NCBI GenBank assembly: GCA_937928755.1
Contig: CALEZI010000153.1
Span: 1 to 16,087, forward strand
Length of the DNA stretch: 16,087 bases
From: an uncultured Rhodanobacteraceae bacterium
Lineage (GTDB): Bacteria > Pseudomonadota > Gammaproteobacteria > Xanthomonadales > SZUA-5
Direction of reading: 5' to 3'
The notes under the pieces are model-generated. The model was not told where the DNA came from and ran no database searches. It saw only the letters and a list, made by a program, of their open reading frames with translations. Of this stretch, positions 1 to 7,684 are shown one piece after another. Position 1 is the first letter of the stretch; each line of letters begins with the position of its first letter. The position numbers and the translations under genes are program-made.

Positions 1-2
1 GG

Positions 3-1802
3 CAGGGGGGCCAGAGAGCGGCAGAACCTTTCGACTCAGCGGATCGAGGGTCGGCGCATCCCGTGGTGTCGAACCCCGCTTCACTGCCCGATACCGCCGC
101 GAACTCGGTCCCCTGTCCCCTGTCCCCTGCCCCGCCTTTGCTCTACGAAGAGCCCACCCTCACCCCACCTCCCGAGCTCTCCCGCGTCGGCAGTTACCTC
201 GTCCCCTACAGCGAGCTGCAGCTCGACGCCTACGCCGGCTATGGCGCCGGCATGCCGTCGCCGCTGTGGTATCGCTGGCAATGGCGCGAGGGCACGCAGG
301 CGGCCGGGCGTAATACGCTGACGACCATCGTGCGGGCGCTGCGGCAGGCGCGGCAGTCGCTGCCGACGGCGCAGTTGGTGCAGGCGCGTGCGCGCATCCT
401 CGGGCTGGCACAGTTGCGTGGACACGAACATCCGTTACGCAGCGACGTGCTCGACGGGTTGCTCGATGCGCTGGTCGACAGCGCGCTCGATGAGCCGCCG
501 CCGTGGACTTCGCGCGCGCTGCCCGGCCGCGCCACCGATGCGCGGTTGCGCGCGGCGCTGCGCGCGTTGGCGGGCGACGCGCGCGGCGAACTTGCGCGCG
601 GCACGCCGCAACCGCCGCTGGTCGACGAGGTGCTGGCGCTGCTGGCCGCGTTTGACCTGCTGGCCACCACCGGTCCGCGCAAGCTGGAACTCGATCGGCG
701 CCGTCGCGACGATGGCCAGCGCGGGGAAATCCTCTGGCGTTTGCGCACGCTGGAGATTGGCGGATTTACCCTGGATGGCGTCGCGGCACCGGGCGCGGCG
801 CGCGCACTCAGCACCGATCAGCACTATCAGGAGCGCTGGACGCTGACGCTGCCCGGTCAGCAGCGCGCGCAACTGATCGAGGCCGGCGCCTGGGGCGCGA
901 CGCTGGCCGAGGCGGCGGCGCGCAGACTGGAAGATCGATTGCGCAATCACGCCACACCGGCAGTTCTGATCGATACGGTGCTCAGCGCCCTGCGCTGCGG
1001 TTACCACGACCTCGGCACGCGCATGGCGGCGGCAGCCAGTGCCGCGCTGGCCACAACGTCGGACTGGAGCGCGCTGGCGCAGGCGGGTCGTCGCCTCAGC
1101 GCCCTTGCCGATGCCGGCTTCTGGGGCAGCGACCTCGCTGTTTTGCTCGACCCGCTGCTGGACCTGGTGGAACAGCGACTGTCGTGGCTGATCGAAGGGC
1201 GCCTTGGCGCCAGTGCGGTGGCCGATCCGGCCGACATCGATGCGGTGCGTTTTCTCGCCTGGCGTCGCGCACGGTCGTCCGATGCGGAGCATGCGACTGC
1301 GCTGGCCGAGTTGCTGCAACGCCGCGCGCTCGATCCCGAGGCCGCCCCTGCGCTGCGCGGCGCGGCCGCCGGCGCGCTGTGGCAAGCGGCTCAAGGCGAA
1401 CCGTCGGTGTGTTTCGACGAAACCGCGGTGATTGCCGCGGTGCGTCGGCTGCCGACCGCGCAGGTCCTCGGCGACTGGCTGATCGGGCTGTTCGCGCTGG
1501 CACGCGACGCGGTCACTCGTGCGCCGACGCTGATCGCGGCGCTCGACACGCTGATCACGGCACAGGGCGACGACGAGTTCCTGAGCGCGCTGCCGGCATT
1601 GCGCCAGGCCTTCGGCTGGTTCCCGCCGCGCGAGCGCGCCGCCATCGCCGAGCAGGTGGCGCGCCTGCATGGGCGCGGCAGCGGGCTGGCCGCCGCGTTG
1701 CTGACGCTGCCCGACGATGTCGGCGCCGCGGCACGCGGGGCAGCGGTGCAGCAACAGGTGGGTGAACTGCTACGGCGTTTTGGTCTGGAGTCATCGCCTT
1801 GA
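3..1802 (+). CDS. yehM: DUF5682/YehM-like protein, C-terminal part (5' end outside window)
   Basis: The frame is open from the first bases, so this is the C-terminal part (about 599 residues) of a longer protein. A GTG at position 63 could start translation, but nothing marks it as the true start; YehM of E. coli is, from memory, about 760 residues. Numbered from that GTG, residues 59-70 read GYGAGMPSPLWY, which I recall as a conserved patch of the DUF5682 family. The rest is Ala/Leu/Arg-rich and predicted helical, ending with a PPRERAAIAEQVARLHG segment. No signal peptide, membrane segment or catalytic motif is visible. The genes that follow, a VWA protein and a SWIM protein, match the E. 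coli yehL-M-P-Q order, whose first gene is a MoxR-type AAA+ ATPase. The biochemical role is unknown. A C-rich repeat lies in frame near the visible N-terminus. The family call rests on recalled motifs and on context. Confidence 0.7.
   Translation, partial: QGGQRAAEPFDSADRGSAHPVVSNPASLPDTAANSVPCPLSPAPPLLYEEPTLTPPPELSRVGSYLVPYSELQLDAYAGYGAGMPSPLWYRWQWREGTQAAGRNTLTTIVRALRQARQSLPTAQLVQARARILGLAQLRGHEHPLRSDVLDGLLDALVDSALDEPPPWTSRALPGRATDARLRAALRALAGDARGELARGTPQPPLVDEVLALLAAFDLLATTGPRKLELDRRRRDDGQRGEILWRLRTLEIGGFTLDGVAAPGAARALSTDQHYQERWTLTLPGQQRAQLIEAGAWGATLAEAAARRLEDRLRNHATPAVLIDTVLSALRCGYHDLGTRMAAAASAALATTSDWSALAQAGRRLSALADAGFWGSDLAVLLDPLLDLVEQRLSWLIEGRLGASAVADPADIDAVRFLAWRRARSSDAEHATALAELLQRRALDPEAAPALRGAAAGALWQAAQGEPSVCFDETAVIAAVRRLPTAQVLGDWLIGLFALARDAVTRAPTLIAALDTLITAQGDDEFLSALPALRQAFGWFPPRERAAIAEQVARLHGRGSGLAAALLTLPDDVGAAARGAAVQQQVGELLRRFGLESSP
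110..133 (+). repeat. In-frame C-rich 7-bp tandem repeat, potential G-quadruplex on the minus strand
   Basis: Four CCCC tracts (110-113, 117-120, 124-127, 130-133) are separated by TGT, TGT and TG. The minus strand therefore has four G4 tracts with 2-3 nt loops, a textbook quadruplex pattern. The run is translated in the yehM-like gene as VPCPLSPAPP. The 7-bp period resembles the intergenic GGGGCAC array at 15954-16002, so it looks like an intergenic-type repeat lodged in coding sequence. Confidence 0.75.
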
Positions 1803-1806
1803 GTGC

Positions 1807-2101
1807 GGAAAAGCGTCCAGACAAGTCTGGACCCACCAGAGCAAAGCAAAGGCATGCGCGGCGCCTGTCCGCCCCTGTGGATCCAGACCTGTCTGGACGC
1901 CGTTGCGTCGCTCTCGTGGGTCCAGACTTGTCTGGACGCTGGTGCTTCGCTCCCGTAGGTCCAGACTTGTCTGGACGCTGTTGCTGCGCTCCTGTGGGTC
2001 CAGACTTGTCTGGACGCTGTTGCTTCGCTCCTGTGGGTCCAGACTTGTCTGGACGCTGGTGCTTCGCTCCTGTGGGTCCAGACTTGTCTGGACGCTCTTC
2101 C
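1807..2101. repeat. Intercistronic element with palindromic 30-bp inverted ends
   Basis: The gap between the yehM-like stop (1800-1802) and the yehP start (2119) is 316 bp and is almost entirely this element. Its left end (1807-1836) and right end (2072-2101) are inverted copies of a 30-bp sequence with one mismatch. Each contains the near-perfect palindrome GTCCAGACAAGTCTGGAC (8-bp arms, 2-nt centre). The core between the left end and the direct array is about 45 bp and has no coding signal. An open frame runs through the element, but only because 39 bp is a multiple of three. Paired ends in the transcript would form a long stem between the two cistrons. Confidence 0.85.
1881..2093 (+). repeat. 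Six-copy tandem array, exact 39-bp period, palindromic unit
   Basis: The 18-bp palindrome GTCCAGACTTGTCTGGAC starts at 1881 (variant), 1920, 1959, 1998, 2037 and 2076, exactly 39 bp apart. The 21-bp segment between palindromes is also conserved (GCTGTTGCTTCGCTCCTGTGG-like), so the unit is a true 39-bp tandem repeat. A seventh palindrome at 1815-1832 is in the opposite orientation and belongs to the left end of the element. Each unit can fold into a tight hairpin. Confidence 0.95.
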
Positions 2102-2118
2102 CACTTTGGCGCGCCAAC

Positions 2119-3237
2119 ATGACCCCAGCCCTCACCCGCTGGCGCCTGCTGCTCGGCGCGGCCGCAGAATCCGCCTGCGGCGGGCTCAGCGGCGATTCGC
2201 TGGCCAGCGAGGCCGCGCTCGACTGGCTCTATGGCCGCGACGCCGGCGAGGCGCAGCGCGAGCAGATGCCGCGCGAGGGCGGCAGCGGGCCGAGCAGCTT
2301 GAGCGTGCCCGAGTGGATCAACGAGGTGCACCGGCTGTTCCCGAAAGAGACCATCGAACGCCTCGAACGCGATGCGGTTGAGCGTTACGGCATCGTCGAG
2401 CTGGTCACCGACCCCAAGGTGCTGGAGCGCATCGAACCGAATCCGGCTTTGCTGGAAGCGGTCATGCGCACGCACCATCTGATGAACCCCGAGGTGCTGG
2501 CGCTGGCGCGGCAACTGGTGGCGCGCGTGGTGCGCGAGCTGATGGACAAGCTCGCGCGCGAGATTCGCCAGGCGTCCGCCGGCACGCTGAATCGGCGCCG
2601 ACGCACGCGCCACGCCAACGCCCGCAACTTCGATGCCCAGGCGACGCTGCGCGCCAACCTCAAACACTACGACCCGCAGCGCCGCCAGCTCGGCATTCAG
2701 CGCGCGCTGTTTGCGACCCGCAGCCGGCGCCAGATCGACCGCTGGCAATTGCTGATCGTGGTCGACCAGAGCGGCAGCATGGTGCCGAGCGTGATCCACG
2801 CCGCGGTCACCGCCGCCTGCCTGCACGGCCTGCCTGGCGTGAAAAGCCATCTGATCGCCTTCGATACCAATGTCGTCGATTTCACCGACCGCATCGACGA
2901 TCCGGTCGAATGCCTGATGCGCGTGCAACTCGGCGGCGGCACCGACATCGGTGGCGCGCTGGCCTACGCCGCGCAGCGCATCGACGCGCCTCGACGCGCC
3001 ATCGTGGTGCTGATCAGCGACTTCTTCGAGGGCGGACCGCCGCAGCGTCTGATCGGCCTGACCCGCGATCTGGTCGCACAAGGCACCCGTGTCCTCGGCC
3101 TCGCCGCGCTCGACGACAAGGCCGAACCGGCCTACGACCGCGAACTGGCGAAACGGCTGGTCGAAGTCGGCGCCGAAGTCGGCGCGATGACGCCCGGGCA
3201 GTTGGCGACGTGGATTGGGGAGAAGTTGCGTGGCTAG
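2119..3237 (+). CDS. yehP: VWA domain protein, YehP/CoxE-like
   Basis: A 372-residue cytosolic protein, close to the length I recall for E. coli YehP (378). The N-terminal half (about 1-205) is helical and includes a segment beginning SLSVPEWINEVHRLFP that I recall as conserved in the family. The C-terminal half is a von Willebrand A domain with a complete metal-binding MIDAS site: DQSGS at residues 216-220, Thr275 in GGGTDIG, and Asp301 in LISDFFEGG. VWA proteins of this type usually partner a MoxR AAA+ ATPase in ATP-driven metal insertion, chaperone or conflict functions; the exact role here is unknown. The frame is open back to 1717, but that extension is translated repeat. ATG 2119 gives the family N-terminus (MTPALTRWRLLLG). 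No Shine-Dalgarno precedes it. Probably co-transcribed with its neighbours. Confidence 0.88.
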   Translation: MTPALTRWRLLLGAAAESACGGLSGDSLASEAALDWLYGRDAGEAQREQMPREGGSGPSSLSVPEWINEVHRLFPKETIERLERDAVERYGIVELVTDPKVLERIEPNPALLEAVMRTHHLMNPEVLALARQLVARVVRELMDKLAREIRQASAGTLNRRRRTRHANARNFDAQATLRANLKHYDPQRRQLGIQRALFATRSRRQIDRWQLLIVVDQSGSMVPSVIHAAVTAACLHGLPGVKSHLIAFDTNVVDFTDRIDDPVECLMRVQLGGGTDIGGALAYAAQRIDAPRRAIVVLISDFFEGGPPQRLIGLTRDLVAQGTRVLGLAALDDKAEPAYDRELAKRLVEVGAEVGAMTPGQLATWIGEKLRG

Positions 3238-3242
3238 GTTTG

Positions 3243-3412
3243 GACGAAGGCACGACGGCACGAGGGCACGAGGGCACGTGGTCTGCAGCGAGCACTCGGT
3301 CGCTGGCCTGGTCGCTACGGCTTCAATCAAGAGTTCCGGCGACGGCGCTCGTTTCCCGATCTCACGGTTTCTCGTGCCCTCGTGCCCTCATGCCCTCGTG
3401 CCCTCTGTCGTC
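3243..3412. repeat. Intercistronic element with 8-bp-period inverted ends
   Basis: It fills the yehP-yehQ gap (3238-3429). The left end (3243-3278) holds three to four copies of an 8-bp unit GGCACGAG; the right end (3371-3411) holds the reverse complement, CCCTCGTG, four times. They flank a core of about 92 bp with no coding signal. The ends could pair over about 35 bp with a few mismatches. It begins 6 nt after the yehP stop and ends 18 nt before the yehQ start. Confidence 0.8.
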
Positions 3413-3429
3413 AGGGCACCCGGCTCGCG

Positions 3430-5409
3430 ATGACCCCTCCCGACCCCCTCCTTCGCCTCACCATCGAGGCCCTGACCCAGCTGACCAATGTCGGCCTGGT
3501 CAAGCGCGCCCAGCGCGAGGTCGAGGCGGGGATGTTGCCGACGCTGACGCGTGCTGACGATGGCTCGCTGCAGGGCGAGTTTGCCGATGGCGTGCGCACA
3601 GTGTTCGCGCCTGGCGCCGGGGTCACCGATGCGCGCTGCAGTTGTGGCGCGGCAGCGTGCCGGCATCGTCTGATCGTGGTGCTTGCGTGGCAGCGGCAGG
3701 AGGTCGACTCGGCGCCGGCAGCGGAAGCTCTGCGCTCGCCGGGCGCGATCGCCGACGCTGCGCTGCAAGCATGGGCAGGGCCGACCGCGTGGGCGCAGGC
3801 CGAACGCCTGCGTGCGGCCGGACTGCTGGTCGATGTGCGTCGCGGATCGCCGGCCGATACGGTGCCAACCGCATTGTTGCCGCAGGCCACGGTGCGCTTC
3901 CATGGCGGCGACGATCCTGGCGCAGCGCAGTCCGACGCCGCCGCCAGCGATCACCGCGCCTGCGTGGTGATCGGCGTCTGGGCCTTTCGTGCAGCAGACG
4001 GCGAAGCGCCGGATGCGCCACAGGCGCGCGTGCAGCTCGGCGCGCGTGCGGTGGCCACGGCCGGCATCGAGGCGCCGTTGGCGCGGCTGATCGCCGGCTT
4101 GATCCGGCACGGACTGGCCGATGGCGGTGCCCGCCATGCGCCAGCGCTGACCGATGCGCTCGACGCGACAACGCGGATCGGCGCCACCTGGCTGCAACTC
4201 GCGCTGCAGGAACTCGAGCTGTGGCTGGCGTCCTTCGATGCACGCAGTGCGCGTTTCCAGGCCGGCGATGGCCTCGCGTCGCTGGCCGAACTCGGCGCCC
4301 GCCTGCGCGCCGCGCGCGGCAGCGGCGAACTCGCCGCGCAACACGCCCTCGGCGTCGGCGAACGCCTGGAAACACCGCTGGCGCGCGTGCGCTTGCGTGC
4401 GCTCGGTGTGCGCATTCAAGCGGATGGCGAACAGCGTTTCGCGCGCGTCGCTCTGCACGATCCCGATACCTCGGCGCGCATCGCGTGGAGCTGTCGCTGG
4501 GACAATGCGGGCCTTGCCGGTGCCGCAACGGTGACGCGTAGCCAGCAGGCGCGGGTCAGCAACAGCGGTCGCCTGGTCGAACTCGCCCACGGCCAGTTGG
4601 TCACGGTCAGCGCGTTTCGCCGCGCCGATCGCGAACTGCGCCTGGGCAGCGGCCACGGCGGACGCACCTCGCTGCTGGGGCAGTCGGCCGACTGGGCCGA
4701 ATTGCCGCCAGCGCTGGTGGTGACGCGCCTCGCCGACTGGCGCGCCGCGCGTGCGCACCTGCCGCCGGCATTGCTGCGGCCGCGCCATGCGCTCGCCGAG
4801 CACATCGTGTTTGCGCCGACCGCGATTGACGCGGTCGGCTTCGATCCCGCCACGCAGAGTGTGCATGCGCTGCTGAGCGACGCCGACGGGGAATCGCTGT
4901 TGCTGACGCGCGCGTGGGAGAGCGCGGCGCCAGGAGCGCTCGATGCGTTGGCGCGGGCGTTGACCGCCCGCACGCCGATCCGCCATGTGGCCGGTGTGCT
5001 GCACGAAACCGGCGGCCTGCCGCAACTCGATCCGTGGGCGCTCAGCGACGGAGACCAGCTGTGCATTCCCGATCTGGCGGCGCCGGATGGCGCAGTGCGC
5101 AACTTGCCGATCGGCGCGGTGCCTGGATTCGACGACCCGCTGGTGCAAGCGCTGACGCGCGCCGAGGATTGGCTGGCAGGGCGACTGCTCGCGGGTCCTG
5201 GAGCCGCCGCGTGGCGCGCGCGTGGTCGCGACCTGGCGACGCAACTGCAGCGCGTCGGCTGGAGCGATCTGGCCGAGAGCATTGCGGCCCTGGCCGAGGC
5301 GGTCGACGACCCGACCCGGATCGAAGACGCGGCGCTGGCGGCGCCGGCGATCGATATGTTGCTCAGGTTGCAGTTGACGCGCGAGGTGCTGGCGAGCGCG
5401 CCCGAATGA
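3430..5409 (+). CDS. yehQ: SWIM zinc-finger protein, YehQ-like
   Basis: A 659-residue protein, close to the length I recall for E. coli YehQ. A SWIM zinc finger is visible near the N-terminus: Cys70, Cys72, Cys77 and His79 in CSCGAAACRH (CxCx4CxH). SWIM fingers bind nucleic acid or protein. The remainder is Ala/Leu/Arg-rich with no recognised catalytic motif and no membrane segment. It is the third gene of the YehM-VWA-SWIM cluster and lies 192 bp after yehP, the gap being filled by a repeat element. The frame extends upstream to 3382, but those 16 residues are translated repeat, and ATG 3430 (MTPPDPLLRLTIEALTQ) fits family N-termini. The function of the cluster is unknown; a role with a MoxR ATPase is inferred from context. 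Confidence 0.82.
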   Translation: MTPPDPLLRLTIEALTQLTNVGLVKRAQREVEAGMLPTLTRADDGSLQGEFADGVRTVFAPGAGVTDARCSCGAAACRHRLIVVLAWQRQEVDSAPAAEALRSPGAIADAALQAWAGPTAWAQAERLRAAGLLVDVRRGSPADTVPTALLPQATVRFHGGDDPGAAQSDAAASDHRACVVIGVWAFRAADGEAPDAPQARVQLGARAVATAGIEAPLARLIAGLIRHGLADGGARHAPALTDALDATTRIGATWLQLALQELELWLASFDARSARFQAGDGLASLAELGARLRAARGSGELAAQHALGVGERLETPLARVRLRALGVRIQADGEQRFARVALHDPDTSARIAWSCRWDNAGLAGAATVTRSQQARVSNSGRLVELAHGQLVTVSAFRRADRELRLGSGHGGRTSLLGQSADWAELPPALVVTRLADWRAARAHLPPALLRPRHALAEHIVFAPTAIDAVGFDPATQSVHALLSDADGESLLLTRAWESAAPGALDALARALTARTPIRHVAGVLHETGGLPQLDPWALSDGDQLCIPDLAAPDGAVRNLPIGAVPGFDDPLVQALTRAEDWLAGRLLAGPGAAAWRARGRDLATQLQRVGWSDLAESIAALAEAVDDPTRIEDAALAAPAIDMLLRLQLTREVLASAPE

Positions 5410-5420
5410 CCCGTCCTGTC

Positions 5421-5442
5421 GGAGTTACGAGCTTCCAACTCC
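5421..5442 (+). terminator. Weak hairpin downstream of yehQ
   Basis: GGAGTT (5421-5426) pairs with AACTCC (5437-5442) across a 10-nt loop, 11 nt after the yehQ stop. There is no U-tract, so termination is only a possibility. A further small REP-like stretch (GTGGGAGCAGGTTCAACCCG, from 5445) follows. Confidence 0.25.
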
Positions 5443-5481
5443 ATGTGGGAGCAGGTTCAACCCGCTGAAAGAACATCATCC

Positions 5482-5607
5482 GTCCGCAAGGGACGCAAAG
5501 AACGCAAAGACGTGCAAAGCATAGTGAGTGGTTCGGCGGGGGGAAATCTGGCCTCTGCGCAAACTCCGCCTCCGGCTCTCTTTGCGTACTTTGCGTCCTT
5601 TGCGGAC
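5482..5607. repeat. Period-9 inverted-end element, copy 1 (yehQ-ubiE gap)
   Basis: The left end (5482-5519) reads GTCCGCAAGGGACGCAAAG and continues with 9-bp units (GACGCAAAG/AACGCAAAG). The right end (5578-5607) is its reverse complement with few mismatches. The core of about 60 bp shows no coding signal. yehQ and ubiE converge here, so this copy lies at the 3' ends of both genes and could act as a bidirectional stem-loop. Two related copies are at 6525-6654 and 13367-13495. Confidence 0.85.
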
Positions 5608-5692
5608 AAAAACTAACTTCCATGGCCGCTGACGGCTTGACGCGCGAAGGTGGCACCGAAGCAGTGCGCCAGGCACCCCCACAGACAGCGAA

Positions 5693-6439
5693 CTACAGCG
5701 CGTACCCCGAATGGATTGCAACGATCCCGCCGAGCAGGTTGCTCACGCTGACGCGTTCCAGGCCGGCGGCGGTCATCAATCCCGCCAGCGTTTCCTGGTT
5801 GGGATGCTTGCGGATCGATTCGGCGAGATAACGGTAACTGGCCTCGTCCTTGGCCACCAGCCGACCGAGCGCGGGCAACACCGCGAACGAATACACGTCG
5901 TACAGGGGCTTCAGCAGCGGCTGGCGCACTTCGGAAAACTCCAGCACCAGCGCGCGACCACCGGGGCGCAACACGCGCTTCATCTCCGCCAGCGCGCGCG
6001 GCTGGTCGGTAACGTTGCGCAGGCCGAAAGCGATGGTGATCACGTCGAAGCTGTTGTCCGGAAACGGCAGCGCTTCAGCATTGATCCGCGCACAGGCGAT
6101 GCGCGCGGAATGCCCCTCGTCGAGCATGCGATCGCGGCCGCGCACCAGCATCTGTGCATTGATGTCCGACAGCACCACCAGACCGGTATCGCCGACCAGC
6201 GGCGCCATCAGCCCGGAGATATCGCCGGTGCCACCAGCGAGGTCGAGCACGCGGTCGCCCTTGCGCACATTGGCAGTGGCGACGAAATGCCGCTTCCACA
6301 GCCGGTGCAGGCCGAGCGACATCAGATCGTTCATGACGTCGTAGCGCGAGGCGACCGAGGTGAACACCTCGCCGACCAGCGACTGCTTCTCGGTCACCGG
6401 GACGTCGCGATAACCGAAATGAGTAGTGGGTTTGTCCAT
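5693..6439 (-). CDS. ubiE: Ubiquinone/menaquinone C-methyltransferase UbiE
   Basis: A 248-residue class I SAM-dependent methyltransferase (E. coli UbiE has 251). It methylates the benzoquinol ring carbon in ubiquinone synthesis, and demethylmenaquinol where menaquinone is made. SAM motif I is VLDLAGGTGDI (residues 64-74). The UbiE signatures NAEALPFPDNSFD (120-132) and IAFGLRNVTD (136-145) are intact. The N-terminus TTHFGYRDVPVTEK matches the family. ATG at 6439 is chosen; the frame is open to 6550 but that extension encodes repeat and Pro-rich sequence. It stands alone: repeat elements separate it from yehQ, which it meets tail to tail, and from the ABC ATPase gene, which lies upstream on the same strand. 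Confidence 0.97.
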   Translation of the reverse strand: MDKPTTHFGYRDVPVTEKQSLVGEVFTSVASRYDVMNDLMSLGLHRLWKRHFVATANVRKGDRVLDLAGGTGDISGLMAPLVGDTGLVVLSDINAQMLVRGRDRMLDEGHSARIACARINAEALPFPDNSFDVITIAFGLRNVTDQPRALAEMKRVLRPGGRALVLEFSEVRQPLLKPLYDVYSFAVLPALGRLVAKDEASYRYLAESIRKHPNQETLAGLMTAAGLERVSVSNLLGGIVAIHSGYAL

Positions 6440-6524
6440 GGGCCCGAGGATACGCGAGGGCGGTGGAGGCGGGGCTTGATCTGCCGCCATCGCGGGGCCT
6501 GCGCGGGGCGGGTCTGTTTTATTG

Positions 6525-6654
6525 GTCCGCAAAGGACGCAAAGAACGCAAAAAAGTGCCAAGAGCGGTCTTGATGGAATCAGGCGACCGGGCTCATTGCG
6601 CCGAGCTACCCGAACCTTTCGCTTTCCTTTGCGTTCTTTGCGTCCTTAGCGGAC
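6525..6654. repeat. Period-9 inverted-end element, copy 2 (between ABC ATPase gene and ubiE)
   Basis: The left end starts at 6525 (GTCCGCAAAGGACGCAAAG, then AACGCAAA). The right end (6627-6654) is the reverse complement with one or two differences. Length is 130 bp, almost the same as the other two copies. The core (about 6554-6626) differs from theirs and has no coding signal. It lies 27 nt downstream of the ABC ATPase stop and about 85 nt upstream of the ubiE start. Confidence 0.85.
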
Positions 6655-6681
6655 AAAATTGCTTCTTCAGTAGCGAAGCGG

Positions 6682-7557
6682 TCACGCCGTCGCCGGCTTC
6701 TCCAGCTCGTCGACGATGTCGCGCACCTTGAACACGGTCTGGATGAACTCGGGATCGCGTTGCATCTCCTTGGCGGGACGGTCGGAATGCGCCATCGGCA
6801 GCTGGTGCAGGATGGTGCCGGGTGCGCGCGACATGATCAGCACGCGGTCGCCCAGGTACACCGCTTCTTCGATCGAGTGGGTGATGAAGAACACCGTCGC
6901 CTGTTGCTCGCGCCAGAGGCTGATCAGCAGATCCTGCATCGCGTAACGCGTCCCCGGATCGAGCGCGCCGAAGGGTTCGTCCATCAGGATGATGCGTGGC
7001 TTCAGGATCAGCGTGCGCGCGATCGCCACGCGCTGGCGCATGCCGCCGGACAGCTGATGCGGATACTTCATCGCATCGGTGGCCGGATTGAGGCCGACTT
7101 TCTCGATCCACTGCATCGCCTGCGCGCGACGCTCGGCCAGCGGCACGCCGCGGCATTCGAGGCCGAAGGCAATGTTGTCGACCACCGACAGATGATCGAA
7201 GCTGGTGTAGTCCTGGAACACCATGCCGCGGTCGGAACCGGCGCCGCCGACCGGTTTGCCGAAGATGTGCACGGTGCCGCTGGTCGCCGGGTACTGCGGC
7301 GACAGCCCCGCGATCATGCGCAGGATGGTGCTCTTGCCGCAGCCGGAGGGCCCGAGGATGGAGACGAATTCGCCGTGGTCCGGTCGGTCGTCGACGACGA
7401 ACGTGACGTCCTTGATCGCGGTGTAGGCGCGCGCACCCTCGCCGTAGGTCTTGGTGACGTTGCGGAACTCGACCACGTGCGGGCGTGGTGCGGGTGCTGC
7501 GGCGGGCACCGGCGCAGCGGCAACCGATTCAGGTGTGGGGATGGCGTCGGTGGACAT
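6682..7557 (-). CDS. ABC transporter ATP-binding protein, nitrate/sulfonate/taurine family
   Basis: A 291-residue ATPase subunit of a NitT/TauT-type importer. After an Ala/Pro-rich leader (residues 1-27) come Walker A GPSGCGKS (69-76), Q-loop Gln115, signature LSGGMRQR (169-176), Walker B IILMDE (189-194) and H-loop His227 in FFITHSIEEAV. These residues indicate a functional ATPase. Neither the permease nor the substrate-binding protein is in the window, so this is an orphan subunit or its partners are elsewhere. It lies 122 nt downstream of the Rieske oxygenase gene on the same strand and may be co-transcribed with it; the gap contains a REP pair. The substrate cannot be told from the sequence; a link to the oxygenase substrate is only an inference. 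Confidence 0.93.
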   Translation of the reverse strand: MSTDAIPTPESVAAAPVPAAAPAPRPHVVEFRNVTKTYGEGARAYTAIKDVTFVVDDRPDHGEFVSILGPSGCGKSTILRMIAGLSPQYPATSGTVHIFGKPVGGAGSDRGMVFQDYTSFDHLSVVDNIAFGLECRGVPLAERRAQAMQWIEKVGLNPATDAMKYPHQLSGGMRQRVAIARTLILKPRIILMDEPFGALDPGTRYAMQDLLISLWREQQATVFFITHSIEEAVYLGDRVLIMSRAPGTILHQLPMAHSDRPAKEMQRDPEFIQTVFKVRDIVDELEKPATA

Positions 7558-7610
7558 GGCGGATCCGTTCCTGAAAGAGCGTCTGATGATCGCCCGAAAT
7601 GCTGTGCTCT

Positions 7611-7684
7611 TGCAGGAGCGACGTGCACGTCGCGACCGTCAGGCTCGGCGCGTCTCCGGTTGCGACGCGCACGTCGCTCCTACA
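7611..7684. repeat. Inverted REP pair (BIME-like)
   Basis: The left copy (7611-7637, GGAGCGACGTGCACGTCGC core) and right copy (7658-7684) are inverted and match at about 24 of 27 bases. Each is itself a hairpin: GCGACGTGCACGTCGC is a perfect palindrome. A 20-bp spacer separates them. The right copy overlaps the stop codon of the Rieske gene. REPs of this kind are common in Pseudomonas and Xanthomonas relatives. Confidence 0.85.

Noticed and set aside
1881..2093. CRISPR array
   Set aside because: The 18-bp palindromes are evenly spaced, but the 21-bp segments between them are nearly identical, so it is a 39-bp tandem repeat with no unique spacers, and no cas genes are present.
1717..2118. N-terminal extension of the VWA protein, or a separate repeat protein (PDKSGPTG-like peptides) on either strand
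   Set aside because: It stays open only because the 39-bp unit is a multiple of three. It has no family similarity, and the family N-terminus begins at 2119.
3382..3429. Upstream start for the SWIM protein
   Set aside because: The extra residues (PSCPRALCRQG) are translated 8-bp repeat.
1555..5244. Long open frames on the minus strand opposite the yehM, yehP and yehQ genes
   Set aside because: High-GC shadow frames, rich in Arg/Gln/His/Ala, with no domain motifs. The plus-strand frames carry the MIDAS and SWIM residues.
6440..6550. Longer UbiE start
   Set aside because: The extension encodes part of a period-9 element and a Pro-rich stretch; UbiE homologues start near MDKPTTHFGY.
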